From: Streptomyces sp. NBC_01439
Lineage (GTDB): Bacteria > Actinomycetota > Actinomycetes > Streptomycetales > Streptomycetaceae
Length of the DNA stretch: 64,000 nucleotides
Direction: 5' to 3'
NCBI RefSeq assembly: GCF_036227605.1
Contig: NZ_CP109487.1
Coordinates: 8,481,001-8,545,000 of the forward strand
Positions 40,688 to 49,650 of the stretch are shown in pieces. Position 1 is the stretch's first letter; each line of letters opens with the position of its first letter. The notes under the pieces are model-generated. The model was given only the letters and a program-made list of their open reading frames with translations, was not told the DNA's origin and did not search any database. The position numbers were made by a program, and so were the translations under genes.

Positions 40688-43600
40688 ATGCCGCCGCGCC
40701 TGAGCATCGTCGTCCCCGTCTACAACGTCGAGCTCTACCTCGACGAGTGCCTGGAATCCATCGCATCCCAGACCTTCGAAGACTTCGAAGTCATTCTCGT
40801 GGACGACGGGTCCACGGACACGAGCGCCGTCATAGCCAAGGCGTTCGCCGCCAAGGACAAGCGCTTCCGCGTCGTGATGCAGGACAATGCAGGCCTCGGT
40901 GCGGCCCGCAACGTGGGCGCCCGTCACGCCGACAAGGACAGTGAGTACCTGGCCTTCGTCGACAGTGACGACACGATGCCCGACTACGCGTACCAGCGTC
41001 TCATCGAGGCGCTCGACGAGACGGGTTCGGACTTCGCGGGCGGCAACGTGAAGCGTTTCCGCTCCGTCGGCATGCAGCAGTCCTGGGGACACCGGGCCGC
41101 CTTCGCCCGCACCCAGCTGAAGACCCACATCTCGAAGTTCCCGGCGCTGGTCACCGACCGCACCGCGTGGAACAAGGTCTACCGGCGCAGCTTCTGGGAC
41201 CGACACGGCTTCCAGTACCCGGAGGGCATCCTCTACGAGGACGCCCCGGTCAGCATCCCCGCGCACTACTTCGCCTCCAGCGTCGACATCATCAGCGACT
41301 GCGTCTACCACTGGCGCGTCCGCGAGACCGGTGAGCGCTCCATCACCCAGCGCTCCACCGACCCGATCTCCCTCATCGACCGCGTGAAGTCCGTACGCCT
41401 GGTCCGCGAGTCCCTCAAGGCCAAGCAGGGCGCCAAGTACGACCGTTACCTGCGCGACTACGACCACAACGTGCTGAGCGAGGAACTCCCGCTCATCTAC
41501 AAGTACGTCGGCGAGGGCGGCCCCGACTTCCGCGCCGCGTTCGTCAAGGAGGTCGGCGGTCTCGTCCGCGAGATCGGCACCGGTCCCTGGTCCGACCTGA
41601 CCGTCGCTGACCGGCTCAAGGCGTACCTGGCCGGCGAAGGCCGCGTCGAGGACTTCATCGCGCTCCAGCACCACCAGCGCGACTACAGCTACAGCGTGCC
41701 GGTCAAGGGCCTCGCCCGCCCGCAGGCGGACTACCCCTTCCTGCACGGCCGTCCGCCGGTTCCGGCCAAGATCCTCACCCTCGGTCCGCGCGAGCGCCGC
41801 GTCGTCAGCCGCCTGGAGCAGGCCGCCTGGGCCGACGGCAAGCTGCTGCTGCGCGGCTACGCCCTGCCCGGCCACCTCGGTGCGGAGAGCCGCCTCGGTT
41901 CCCGCAAGATGCTGGTCTTCCGCGAGGGGAACAAGCGTCGTCGCTCCGTCGTGAGCACCCGTACCGTCGCCTCCCCGATGGCCACGGTGAAGTCCCCGCA
42001 CCTCGCTCTGCGGCACGCCGACTGGGCCGGCTTCACGGCCGTCGTCGACCCCTCGATCTTCCAGTCGGGCGGCAAGTGGAACCAGGGCACGTGGACCACG
42101 TCCATCGCCGTCACCGGCGCGGGCGGGCTGCACCGCGCCCGCCTGCGCGGCGGGGAGAACGACACCGGCCAGAACCCGCCCCCGCACTGGGTGGCTCCCG
42201 ACGTCCGGATCGTCCCGACGGTTTCCGGTGCCCTCACCATCCAGGTGGAGATCGCCCGGGCCCGCGCCCTGGACGTCCACGCCGCGGGTGACGACGCCGT
42301 CGAGATCACCGGCGAACTCTCCGCCGAGGCGGTCGGATCCACCACGCTGCAGGCCGTCCACGTCACCACGGGTACGGTCCTCTCCTTCCCGCTGGAGAGC
42401 GCGGCGTCCGGCGCCGACCGGGCCTCGTTCACCGTCCGCGTACCGCTGGCCGACCTGGCCGCCGTGCCGGACGCCGAGTGCGAGCCCGGCGAGTGGGCCC
42501 CCGAGCCCTGGAGCCTCTCCGTCATCGGCCCCGACGGCACCGAGCACCGCGTGGTGCACGACGAGCGCGGTGGATTCGGTGGCCTGGTCCTGCCCCTGCC
42601 CGGTGAGGACGGGGGACGCTCCCTCTTCGCCAAGCGCGGAAACACCGGGCACCTGACCCTCTCCGTGCAGCCCTCCCCGCCGCTGGTCGACGGGGTCACC
42701 GCCGAAGACGGCACCCTCACCCTGCGCGGCCGCTTCGTCGCGCCGACCGACGAGCCGTACGAGTTGGTCCTGCACAACGCCAACGGCGTGGAGTTCAGCT
42801 ACCCCGTCACCCGTGACGGGGACGCCTTCGAGGCCGTCTTCCGGCCCGTGCTCCCCGAGGCGTACGCCGGCCGCACCACGCTCCCCGAAGGCCGCTGGTG
42901 GCCGACGATGCGCCCGGTCGCCCAGGGCGGAACCACCGCCGGACTCCTCGGCGTCGACCGCGGCGCCCCCGTACAGATGGGTCCGGGCCTGCTCTTCGCC
43001 GGGCCGCACCCGCTCACCGTGCAGGGCCGCCGGATGCGGGTCGAGACCCGCTTCCACGACCGCATGGTGCTGGTCGCGGACCCGCTCATCAGCCCGCACG
43101 ACCGCTCCCACTACGCACAGCGCGTGGCCCGGTTCGAGACCTACCCGGCGCAGCGCGCCCTGCCGGTCAAGGACATCGTCGTCTACGACACCCACCACGG
43201 GCAGGGCTCCGGCGACTCGCCGCGCGCCATCCACGAGGAACTGGTGCGCCGCGGCGAGAAGCTGGAACACGTCTGGCTGGTCCGCGACGGCCAGACCGAG
43301 GTCCCGGAGACCGCCCGCGCCGTCCAGTACCAGAGCGTGGAGTCGTGGGAGGTGCTGGCCCGCGCCCGTTACTTCGTGACCAACGACACCGTGCCGGGGC
43401 GCTTCCAGCGCCGCGCCGGCCAGGTCGTCGTACAGACGTGGCACGGTACGCCGATCAAGGAGATCGGTCACGACTTCGTGCACGACTACTACACGAGCCC
43501 GGAGATCCTGGAAGGGCTGGAGCACGACAGCGCCCAGTGGACCCTGCTGGCCTCCCCGAGCTCCTTCGCCACGCCCATCCTCAAGCGCGCCCTCGGCTAC

Positions 43601-44266
43601 GACGGCGAGGTCATCGAGGCGGGCAGCCCGCGTGCGGACGCCCTGGTACGGCCCGACGCGCAGCGGATCGCCGAGGTCCGCCGCCGGCTCGGCCTGCCCG
43701 AGGGCAAGAAGGTCGTCCTCTACATGCCCACGTGGCGCGAGAACAACGAGGGCTTCTCGGGCGGCTACAAGCTCGACCTGCGGATCGACCTGGACCAGGC
43801 CCGCCGTGAGCTGGGCGAGGACCACGTCCTGCTGATCCGTAGCCACCACCACGTGACGGAGCAGGTCCGTGACGGTGTCCGCGACGGGTTCGTCATCGAC
43901 GTGTCCCGCTGGCCCGACGCGGCCGACCTGCTGCTGGTCGCCGACGTGCTGATCTCGGACTACTCCTCCGCGATGTTCGACTTCGCGCTCACGGACCGGC
44001 CGATCCTGCTCTTCACGTACGACCTGGAGCACTACCGCGGCACGCTGCGCGGCTTCAACTTCGACCTGGAGGAGAAGGCCCCCGGACCGCTGCTGGCGGA
44101 CTCGGCGAGCCTGATCGAGGCCGTGCGCAACGCGGACGCGGTCGGGGCGCAGTACGCCGAGGCACGAGCGGCGTTCCGCGCCGAGTTCTGCGACCTGAAC
44201 GACGGCAACGCCACCGAGCGCGTCGTCGAGCGCATGCTCGCGATGGGCGCGGAGCCCGCCAAGTAA
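40688..44266 (+). CDS. bifunctional GT2 glycosyltransferase / CDP-glycerol glycerophosphotransferase (TagF-like)
   Basis: 1192 residues. N-terminal GT-A fold family 2 glycosyltransferase (1-250): LSIVVPVYNVELYLDECLES, VILVDDGSTDTS, AFVDSDDTMPDYA. Middle 380-800: beta-rich modules (GTVLSFPLESAASGADRASF, LTLSVQPSPPLVDGVTAEDG). C-terminal TagB/TagF domain (830-1190): KDIVVYDTHHGQGSGD, VVQTWHGTPIKEIGHDF, SSFATPILKRALGY, VVLYMPTWREN, LIRSHHHVTEQ, LISDYSSAMFDFALTDRPIL. Such proteins build teichoic-acid-like glycerol- or ribitol-phosphate wall polymers on the inner face of the membrane, with the GT2 part adding a sugar. No signal peptide. Monocistronic, between two terminators. Confidence 0.9.
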   Translation: MPPRLSIVVPVYNVELYLDECLESIASQTFEDFEVILVDDGSTDTSAVIAKAFAAKDKRFRVVMQDNAGLGAARNVGARHADKDSEYLAFVDSDDTMPDYAYQRLIEALDETGSDFAGGNVKRFRSVGMQQSWGHRAAFARTQLKTHISKFPALVTDRTAWNKVYRRSFWDRHGFQYPEGILYEDAPVSIPAHYFASSVDIISDCVYHWRVRETGERSITQRSTDPISLIDRVKSVRLVRESLKAKQGAKYDRYLRDYDHNVLSEELPLIYKYVGEGGPDFRAAFVKEVGGLVREIGTGPWSDLTVADRLKAYLAGEGRVEDFIALQHHQRDYSYSVPVKGLARPQADYPFLHGRPPVPAKILTLGPRERRVVSRLEQAAWADGKLLLRGYALPGHLGAESRLGSRKMLVFREGNKRRRSVVSTRTVASPMATVKSPHLALRHADWAGFTAVVDPSIFQSGGKWNQGTWTTSIAVTGAGGLHRARLRGGENDTGQNPPPHWVAPDVRIVPTVSGALTIQVEIARARALDVHAAGDDAVEITGELSAEAVGSTTLQAVHVTTGTVLSFPLESAASGADRASFTVRVPLADLAAVPDAECEPGEWAPEPWSLSVIGPDGTEHRVVHDERGGFGGLVLPLPGEDGGRSLFAKRGNTGHLTLSVQPSPPLVDGVTAEDGTLTLRGRFVAPTDEPYELVLHNANGVEFSYPVTRDGDAFEAVFRPVLPEAYAGRTTLPEGRWWPTMRPVAQGGTTAGLLGVDRGAPVQMGPGLLFAGPHPLTVQGRRMRVETRFHDRMVLVADPLISPHDRSHYAQRVARFETYPAQRALPVKDIVVYDTHHGQGSGDSPRAIHEELVRRGEKLEHVWLVRDGQTEVPETARAVQYQSVESWEVLARARYFVTNDTVPGRFQRRAGQVVVQTWHGTPIKEIGHDFVHDYYTSPEILEGLEHDSAQWTLLASPSSFATPILKRALGYDGEVIEAGSPRADALVRPDAQRIAEVRRRLGLPEGKKVVLYMPTWRENNEGFSGGYKLDLRIDLDQARRELGEDHVLLIRSHHHVTEQVRDGVRDGFVIDVSRWPDAADLLLVADVLISDYSSAMFDFALTDRPILLFTYDLEHYRGTLRGFNFDLEEKAPGPLLADSASLIEAVRNADAVGAQYAEARAAFRAEFCDLNDGNATERVVERMLAMGAEPAK

Positions 44267-44296
44267 GCCGAACGGGCGAATTACCGGCCGAATGCG

Positions 44297-44341
44297 GACC
44301 GGCCCCGGACCCACCGATGAATTTCGGGTCCGGGGCCGGTC
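44297..44341 (+). terminator. strong terminator of the GT2-TagF gene
   Basis: GACCGGCCCCGGACCC (44297-44312), 13-base A/T-rich loop, GGGTCCGGGGCCGGTC (44326-44341): perfect 16-base-pair stem, 31 bases after the stop codon. Confidence 0.88.
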
Positions 44342-44391
44342 TGTATGTGAGGGACGGCATCCATCGTCCAGCGACCGGCCCGGAGGCAGAG

Positions 44392-44880
44392 ATGAGCGGC
44401 AAGGGATTCACCACGTGTCTGTGGTTCGACGGCAATGCGGAAGCGGCCGCCGACTACTACCTGTCCGTCTTCAAGGACGGCAAGCTCGGCCGGATCGGTC
44501 GGTACACGGAGGCGGGCCCCGGCCGGGCCGACTCCGTCATGGTCGTGGAGTTCGAGATCAACGGCCAGCAGTTCATCGGCCTCAACGGCGGTCCGCAGTT
44601 CCCCTTCACCGAGGCGATCTCCTTCCAGATCCGCTGCGCCGACGAGTCGGAGGCGGACTACTACTGGGACGCGCTGACCGGCGACGGCGGCGAGGAGGGC
44701 GTCTGCGGCTGGGTCAAGGACAGGTTCGGCGTGTCCTGGCAGGTCATCCCGCCGGGCGCCATCGACCTGATCGCCGACCCGGACCCCGGGCGGGCCGCCC
44801 GGGCCACCGCCGCCATGATGCAGATGAAGAAGCTGGACGTGACGGAAATGCGCCGGGCGGCGGACGCGGGCCAGAGCTAG
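44392..44880 (+). CDS. VOC-superfamily protein (PhnB/3-demethylubiquinone methyltransferase-like)
   Basis: 162 residues from ATG at 44392 with GGAGG upstream. TTCLWFDGNAEAAADYYLSV, VEFEINGQQFIGLNGGPQFP, FTEAISFQIRCADESEADYY, CGWVKDRFGVSWQVIPPG are the marks of the PhnB-like VOC fold (once misnamed 3-demethylubiquinone-9 3-methyltransferase). It is not a methyltransferase; VOC proteins bind a metal or small ligand. The substrate is unknown. Converges on cobB with 22 bases between. Confidence 0.88.
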   Translation: MSGKGFTTCLWFDGNAEAAADYYLSVFKDGKLGRIGRYTEAGPGRADSVMVVEFEINGQQFIGLNGGPQFPFTEAISFQIRCADESEADYYWDALTGDGGEEGVCGWVKDRFGVSWQVIPPGAIDLIADPDPGRAARATAAMMQMKKLDVTEMRRAADAGQS

Positions 44881-44902
44881 GCCGGGGCGTGGGCGACGGG
44901 GA

Positions 44903-45631
44903 CTAGGAGACGGCGAACCTGGCCAGCAGGGCCGGCAGGGCGGTGCCGATCGGCTCGCGGACGATCTCGTCGGCCAGCGGGTCGTACGGGGTCTCCTCCG
45001 CGTTCACGATGATCAGTCGGGCCCCGGCCTCCGCGGCCATGCCGGCGAGCGACGCGGCGGGTTGTACTTGCAGGGTCGACCCGACGGCGATGAAGACCTG
45101 GCACCCCTTGGCCACGGCCATCGCCTGCCCCAGCACCTCGGGGTCGAGCCGCTGGCCGAACATCACGGTCGCCGATTTGAGGATCCCGCCGCACACCAGG
45201 CAGGCGGGATCCGGTTCCCCGGCGGCCACCCGGGCCAGCGCCCCGTCCATGTCCGACCGGGCGTGACAGGCCGTGCACACCACCGATCGTGCGCTGCCGT
45301 GCAACTCGAAGACCTTGCGGTCGGGCATTCCGGCGAGTTGGTGCAGTCCGTCCACGTTCTGGGTGATCACCCGCACCGGGGTGCCGCCGCGCTCCAACTC
45401 CGCCACGGCCAGGTGCGCGGCGTTCGGCCGTGCTCCGAGCGCGCCGATCTCGGCGCGCATCAGCCAGGAGCGGCGCCGGATCTCCGGATCGGCCATGTAG
45501 TACGCGTAGGTCACGAGCTTTTCGGCATCGGGATCCTGCCGCCACAGGCCCCGGGGCCCTCGGTAGTCCGGAATTCCGGAGTCGGTGGACATTCCGGCCC
45601 CGCTGAACACTGCGACAAGTGGCTTCCCCAT
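44903..45631 (-). CDS. cobB: NAD-dependent protein deacylase, SIR2 family
   Basis: 242 residues. Sirtuin motifs: FSGAGMSTDSGIPDYRGPRG (NAD loop, from residue 9), TQNVDGLHQLAG, catalytic His in FELHGSARSVVC, zinc ribbon CTAC...CLVCGG, FIAVGSTLQV and LIIVNAEETPYD. Removes acetyl or other acyl groups from lysines, releasing O-acyl-ADP-ribose and nicotinamide; AMP-forming acyl-CoA synthetases are its classic substrates, and two such enzymes are encoded in this window. ATG at 45631 has little ribosome site. Confidence 0.93.
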   Translation of the reverse strand: MGKPLVAVFSGAGMSTDSGIPDYRGPRGLWRQDPDAEKLVTYAYYMADPEIRRRSWLMRAEIGALGARPNAAHLAVAELERGGTPVRVITQNVDGLHQLAGMPDRKVFELHGSARSVVCTACHARSDMDGALARVAAGEPDPACLVCGGILKSATVMFGQRLDPEVLGQAMAVAKGCQVFIAVGSTLQVQPAASLAGMAAEAGARLIIVNAEETPYDPLADEIVREPIGTALPALLARFAVS

Positions 45632-45783
45632 GCACCGACCCTATGCACGGGTACGGGCGGCCCGCGAGCCCATTTCCGCGTACCCGCCGGCGGGTCGTTT
45701 CTGCGGTGAATCCCGACCCCCACAGGAGTGAGATCCGGGCCCCGCCCTCCCGATCCGCCGGCCCGGCGGGTACAAGACCGGAC

Positions 45784-46212
45784 ATGATGCTCACGCCGTA
45801 CCGCCTCGGTGCCCTGCTGCTGACCCTGCTCGCGCTCCCGGTCGTGCCGTCCGTCCCCGCCCTCGCCGCGCCCGCCGCCGTCGTGGGGAGGGGACACACC
45901 GCGGCCCAGATCAGCGAGTTCCTCATCGGCTTCTACGGTGACCACGGCCCCTCCGAGCAGGACCGGGAGAACCAGGTCTCGCAGATCCTCAAGGAGAGAC
46001 AGCAGGTCAACGAAGAGGTCGACGTCCTGCTCTGCTCCCAAGAGGAGCCGCAGGACATCAGCGTCGGCCCGGTCACCGTCGCGAAGACCGCCTCGGTGGG
46101 ATGGGCCACCGTGACCACCCATTGGGCCTCCGGCAACACCGACACCTTCACCGCTTACGTACGTCTGGACTCCAACCCCATCCGGCTCGACGACGTGATC
46201 TGCGCGGGCTGA
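45784..46212 (+). CDS. small secreted protein, unknown function
   Basis: 142 residues from the first of two ATGs at 45784. Signal peptide: YRLGALLLTLLALPVVPSVP, cleavage near ALA-AP. The mature part has one internal helix with SEQDRENQVSQILKERQQVN and two cysteines (LLCSQEE and VICAG), likely one disulfide. C-terminal part VGWATVTTHWASGNTDTFTA, YVRLDSN is beta. I do not recognise the family; small cysteine-paired secreted proteins are common in Streptomyces. Stands alone before the ATP-grasp gene. Confidence 0.72.
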   Translation: MMLTPYRLGALLLTLLALPVVPSVPALAAPAAVVGRGHTAAQISEFLIGFYGDHGPSEQDRENQVSQILKERQQVNEEVDVLLCSQEEPQDISVGPVTVAKTASVGWATVTTHWASGNTDTFTAYVRLDSNPIRLDDVICAG

Positions 46213-46254
46213 AATCCGTACGGTGATCGACGGGGCCGTCCATAGGGTGGGTGC

Positions 46255-47205
46255 ATGGCTACGACAACCACGACCGCCACCGTCCTCTACTGCCGCGACC
46301 CCCTGAACGAGCGCCGGGTCGACGCCCACTTCGCGGCGGAGGCCCGACAGTTGCGCGACACCGGGGGCACCGCCCTGCTCATCGACCACGACGCGCTGCT
46401 GGCCGGGGACGCCGAACGGGCCGTCGCGCGCGTGCCGGACGGGCCCGGAGCCGTCTGGTACCGCGGCTGGATGATCCCCTCGGGCCACTACGCCGCACTG
46501 GACGCGGTCCTGCGCCGACGCGGTGGTGAGCTGGTCGTCACCCCGGAGGCGTACCGCAGGGCGCACGAACTCCCCGGCTGGTACGAGACCTTCGCGGGTC
46601 TGACCCCGGTCAGCAGTTGGTTGCCGGCGGGGCCTGGGACGGTCCCGGATCCGGAGGGCCTCGCGGCCCTCACGGTGGGCCTGCCGCCGGGACCCGCCGT
46701 CATCAAGGACTACGTGAAGTCCCGCAAGCACGAGTGGGACGAGGCCTGTTACGTGCCCGACCTCGCCGACCGGGCCGCGCTGCACCGCGTCGTCGCCCGC
46801 TTCGTCGAACTGCAGGGCGAGTTCTTGGCGGGCGGGGTGGTGGTGCGGGCCTTCGAGCACTTCGTCACGCCGGAGGGGGCGGCCGCGGAGGTGCGGGTGT
46901 GGTGGCGGGACGGGGCGCCGCGACTGGTCACCGCCCACCCCGACAGCCCGGTCGGCGAGGTCCCGGGACCGGCCCTCGCGTCGGCCCTCGAACCGGTCCG
47001 GGCGGCAGTCGAGGCGCTGGGCTGCCCCTTCGTGACCACCGACCTCGCACTGCGCGCGGACGGGGTGTGGCGCGTCGTCGAAGTAGGGGACGGTCAGGTC
47101 AGTGACCTCCACCGGGAGGCCGATCAGGCCGCGTTCGTAAGTCTTTTGACGACGCATCAGGCACTCCTGCGCACACCGGCCCCATCTGGTACAACACCCG
47201 CATGA
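46255..47205 (+). CDS. ATP-grasp domain protein
   Basis: 316 residues. C-terminal ATP-grasp pattern: PAVIKDYVKSRKHEWDEACY (nucleotide-binding lysine), VELQGEFLAGGVVVRAFEHF, VRVWWRDGAPRL and the metal site ALGCPFVTTDLALRADGVWR, VVEVGDGQVSDL. These enzymes join an acid to an amine using ATP; this subgroup (ATP-grasp of the DUF4343 type) has no assigned substrate. Its stop overlaps the ATG of the acetyltransferase gene by four bases, so both products probably act together. Confidence 0.82.
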   Translation: MATTTTTATVLYCRDPLNERRVDAHFAAEARQLRDTGGTALLIDHDALLAGDAERAVARVPDGPGAVWYRGWMIPSGHYAALDAVLRRRGGELVVTPEAYRRAHELPGWYETFAGLTPVSSWLPAGPGTVPDPEGLAALTVGLPPGPAVIKDYVKSRKHEWDEACYVPDLADRAALHRVVARFVELQGEFLAGGVVVRAFEHFVTPEGAAAEVRVWWRDGAPRLVTAHPDSPVGEVPGPALASALEPVRAAVEALGCPFVTTDLALRADGVWRVVEVGDGQVSDLHREADQAAFVSLLTTHQALLRTPAPSGTTPA

Positions 47206-48044
47206 CGGGATTCGAGATCGGCGGCGCGAGCGCCGCCGACATGAGGCTGATGCGCGACTGGGCCGACGAGGAGGGCTGGAATCCGGGGGACTCGGACCGG
47301 TTCGCCTTCGCGGTCGCCGACCCGGAGGGGTTCCTCATGGGGCGGCTGGACGGCGAGCCGGTGGCCTGCATCTCCGCCGTGCGGTACGGCGGGGGCTTCG
47401 GTTTCATCGGCTTCTACATCGCCCGGCCGGCCGTCCGCGGCCAGGGGTACGGCATGCGGCTGTGGCGCGCCGGGATGGAACGGCTCGACGGGCGCCTCGT
47501 GGGTCTGGACGGGGTCGTCGACCAGCAGGCCAACTACCGCAAGTCGGGCTTCCGCCCGGCCTGGAACAACTTCCGCTACGAAGGCGCCCCACAGGGGGGC
47601 GACGACGGCGGGGTCGAGGTCGTGGACGCGGGCACCCTGCCCTTCGGTCGGCTCGCCGCCTATGACCGGCGGTTCTTCCCCGCGGCGCGGGGCGCCTTCC
47701 TGTCCGCATGGACCGGACTGCCCGGCCGCACCGCCCTGGCCGCCGTCCGGGACGGCCGGATCGAGGGTCTCGGCGTGATCCGCCCCTCCAGCGCCGCCCA
47801 TCGGATCGGCCCGCTCTATGCGGCCACCCCGGCGGTGGCGGCGGCCCTGCTGCGGGAGTTGTCCCGGCAGGCTCCCGACGGCCTGGTGTCCGTGGACGTA
47901 CCGGACGCCAACCCGGCGGCCGCCGCGCTCTTCGAACGCCTCGGTCTGGCCCCGGCCTTCGAGACCGCCCGGATGTACACCGGCCCGGCGCCGGACCTCG
48001 CCCTGTCGGAACTCTTCGGGGTGACCAGTCTCGAACTGGGATGA
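47202..48044 (+). CDS. GNAT N-acetyltransferase, two-domain
   Basis: 280 residues, ATG within the upstream stop (ATGA). N-terminal GNAT domain: MRLMRDWADEEGWNPGDSD, DGEPVACISAVRYGGGFGFI, GFYIARPAVRGQGYGMRLWR (acetyl-CoA loop RGQGYG), VDQQANYRKSGFR. C-terminal part (from about 145) has the acetyltransferase-like extension LPGRTALAAVRDGRIEGLGV, VSVDVPDANPAAAALFERLG. This is the DUF1248-type tandem arrangement. Paired with the ATP-grasp gene, which suggests stepwise ligation and acetylation of one small molecule. Confidence 0.87.
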   Translation: MTGFEIGGASAADMRLMRDWADEEGWNPGDSDRFAFAVADPEGFLMGRLDGEPVACISAVRYGGGFGFIGFYIARPAVRGQGYGMRLWRAGMERLDGRLVGLDGVVDQQANYRKSGFRPAWNNFRYEGAPQGGDDGGVEVVDAGTLPFGRLAAYDRRFFPAARGAFLSAWTGLPGRTALAAVRDGRIEGLGVIRPSSAAHRIGPLYAATPAVAAALLRELSRQAPDGLVSVDVPDANPAAAALFERLGLAPAFETARMYTGPAPDLALSELFGVTSLELG

Positions 48045-48141
48045 GGAGCCGGAGCTGTTGACGGCATCGGCGGCTGCGCCCCGGTGAGCCGGGCCGGACG
48101 GCGGTCGCACGGCGCCGCCCGGCCCACCGCCTCACGCGGGG

Positions 48142-48585
48142 TCAGAAGCCGAACAGTACGCCGGAGGTGTTCCGCAGGCCGCACGGATTGGCGAAGGTGT
48201 ACGTGTAGCTGAGCCGACGGCCCTGCCACACGCCGACGGCCGTCACCGTCATCGGGTTCCACTCCCTGGTACAGACGGCGCCGGCGGCCGGTGCGGCCAG
48301 CGGGTCGAGCCGTGAGCCGTTGGCACGTAACTCGGCGCACGCCGCAGCCGGGTTCGGGTGCGTCCCGCCGGGCGTCGGCGAGCAGACGAGGGTCACCGCG
48401 CGCAGGACCGTGCCCGTTTTGGCATCGGGCCCGGCCGTCACGCTGAGCACCAGCGCGGACGGCGCGTACAGGCTCTGGGTACCGGTCGGTGCGGCTCCGG
48501 CCGTACCCGGCCAGACCAGCGCGGTGAGCGCGGTGAGCGCCATGGCGGCGGAACCGAGCCCGAGACCCCTTGCGATGGACCGCAT
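48142..48585 (-). CDS. Streptomyces subtilisin inhibitor (SSI) family protease inhibitor
   Basis: 147 residues from ATG at 48585, eight bases after AAGGGAG; a GTG nine bases further out directly abuts that site and is unlikely. Signal peptide cleaved near AGA-AP (about 31-33). SSI features: LYAPSALVLSV, Cys pairs 68-83 and 105-135, reactive loop VCTREWNP, then GVWQGRRLSYTYTF. Aligning to SSI (CPMVYDP) puts Arg107 at P1, so the target is probably a trypsin-like protease rather than subtilisin. Secreted dimeric inhibitor that tempers extracellular proteases during development. Codon 86 (48330-48328) is TTA: bldA-dependent. Confidence 0.9.
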   Translation of the reverse strand: MRSIARGLGLGSAAMALTALTALVWPGTAGAAPTGTQSLYAPSALVLSVTAGPDAKTGTVLRAVTLVCSPTPGGTHPNPAAACAELRANGSRLDPLAAPAAGAVCTREWNPMTVTAVGVWQGRRLSYTYTFANPCGLRNTSGVLFGF

Positions 48586-48912
48586 TTCGAACACTCCCTT
48601 GGGTTGGTGTTTCGGATAGCGGACGCAGTCTTGCCGACCCGAGCCATGAACGCCCGTTCGGACCTCCTTTTTCCGTCACCGATCGTGTACGAATGACTGC
48701 AGACAGCAGCCGTGCGATCGGGCTGACCTGTGCGGGAGCGGGCCGCCGAATCGGCCGAACACCGACCGGGACACCTCCCCGAAACCTGCCGCACCACGCC
48801 TGTGATCTGCCCGGACGGGGTCTGGGGCCCCTCCGGGGGTAGGGCCGGCCCCACCCCGGAGACACGGCCTGGGCCCGCTGTGCGGCGCCGCCCGCGACGG
48901 TTGGCTTCAGGC
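48586..48912. other. divergent intergenic region
   Basis: 327 bases between the inhibitor and the ABC exporter operon. No gene supported. A pyrimidine run CTCCTTTTTCCGTCACC lies near 48662-48678. No palindrome longer than six bases per arm was noticed. Confidence 0.35.
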
Positions 48913-49650
48913 ATGGAAAACGATGCGATCCAACTCGACGACGTCACCCGGGTCTTCGGCGCTGGCGACCGGGCGGTCACCGCCCTCGACCGGGTCTCCC
49001 TCGACGTTCCCCGGGGCACCTTCACCGCCGTCATGGGCCCCTCCGGCTCCGGAAAGTCCACCCTGCTGCAATGCGCGGCGGGACTCGACCGGCCCACCTC
49101 CGGTCGGGTGAGCGTGGGCGGCACCGAACTCGGCCGGCTCGGCGAGACCCGGCTGACCCTGCTGCGTCGCGACCGCATCGGCTTCGTCTTCCAGGCCTTC
49201 AACCTGCTGCCCGCCCTGACCGCCGAACAGAACGTCGCCCTGCCCCTGCGCCTGGCCGGCCGCCGCCCCGCCAGGGCCGAGGTCCGCGAGGCGCTGGCTC
49301 GGGTGGGCCTCGGCGACCGGGCCCGGCACCGGCCCGCGCAGCTGTCCGGCGGGCAGCAGCAGCGCGTGGCCCTGGCCCGCGCCCTGATCACCCGCCCCGA
49401 GGTGCTCTTCGGCGACGAACCCACCGGCGCCCTGGACTCGCAGACCGGCCGCGGGGTGCTCACCCTGCTCCGGACCATGGTCGACACCGAACGCCAGACC
49501 GTCGTCATGGTCACCCACGACCCCGTGGCCGCCTCCTACGCGGACCGCGTGGTCTTCCTCGCCGACGGCCGGGTGAACGGCGATGTCCTGGGCGCACGCG
49601 CCCAGGACATCGCCGCCCGCATGACCGCGCTGGAGGGAGCGCCGTGCTGA
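48913..49650 (+). CDS. ABC transporter ATP-binding protein, MacB/LolD type
   Basis: 245 residues from ATG at 48913. Walker A MGPSGSGKSTLLQCAAGLDR, Q-loop RIGFVFQAFNLLPALTAEQN, signature LSGGQQQRVALARALITRPE, Walker B VLFGDEPTGALDSQTGR, switch His in VVMVTHDPVAASYAD. Typical of two-gene MacB-type systems that use ATP cycles to drive a mechanotransmission permease, often for peptide export or resistance. Stop overlaps the permease start by seven bases. Confidence 0.94.
   Translation: MENDAIQLDDVTRVFGAGDRAVTALDRVSLDVPRGTFTAVMGPSGSGKSTLLQCAAGLDRPTSGRVSVGGTELGRLGETRLTLLRRDRIGFVFQAFNLLPALTAEQNVALPLRLAGRRPARAEVREALARVGLGDRARHRPAQLSGGQQQRVALARALITRPEVLFGDEPTGALDSQTGRGVLTLLRTMVDTERQTVVMVTHDPVAASYADRVVFLADGRVNGDVLGARAQDIAARMTALEGAPC

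Noticed and set aside
40649..44314. 1221-codon reverse-strand open frame opposite the GT2-TagF gene
   Set aside because: Codon-aligned antisense frames stay open in Streptomyces because TTA, CTA and TCA are rare. The translation is Asp/Gly/Val/Arg-rich with no domain.
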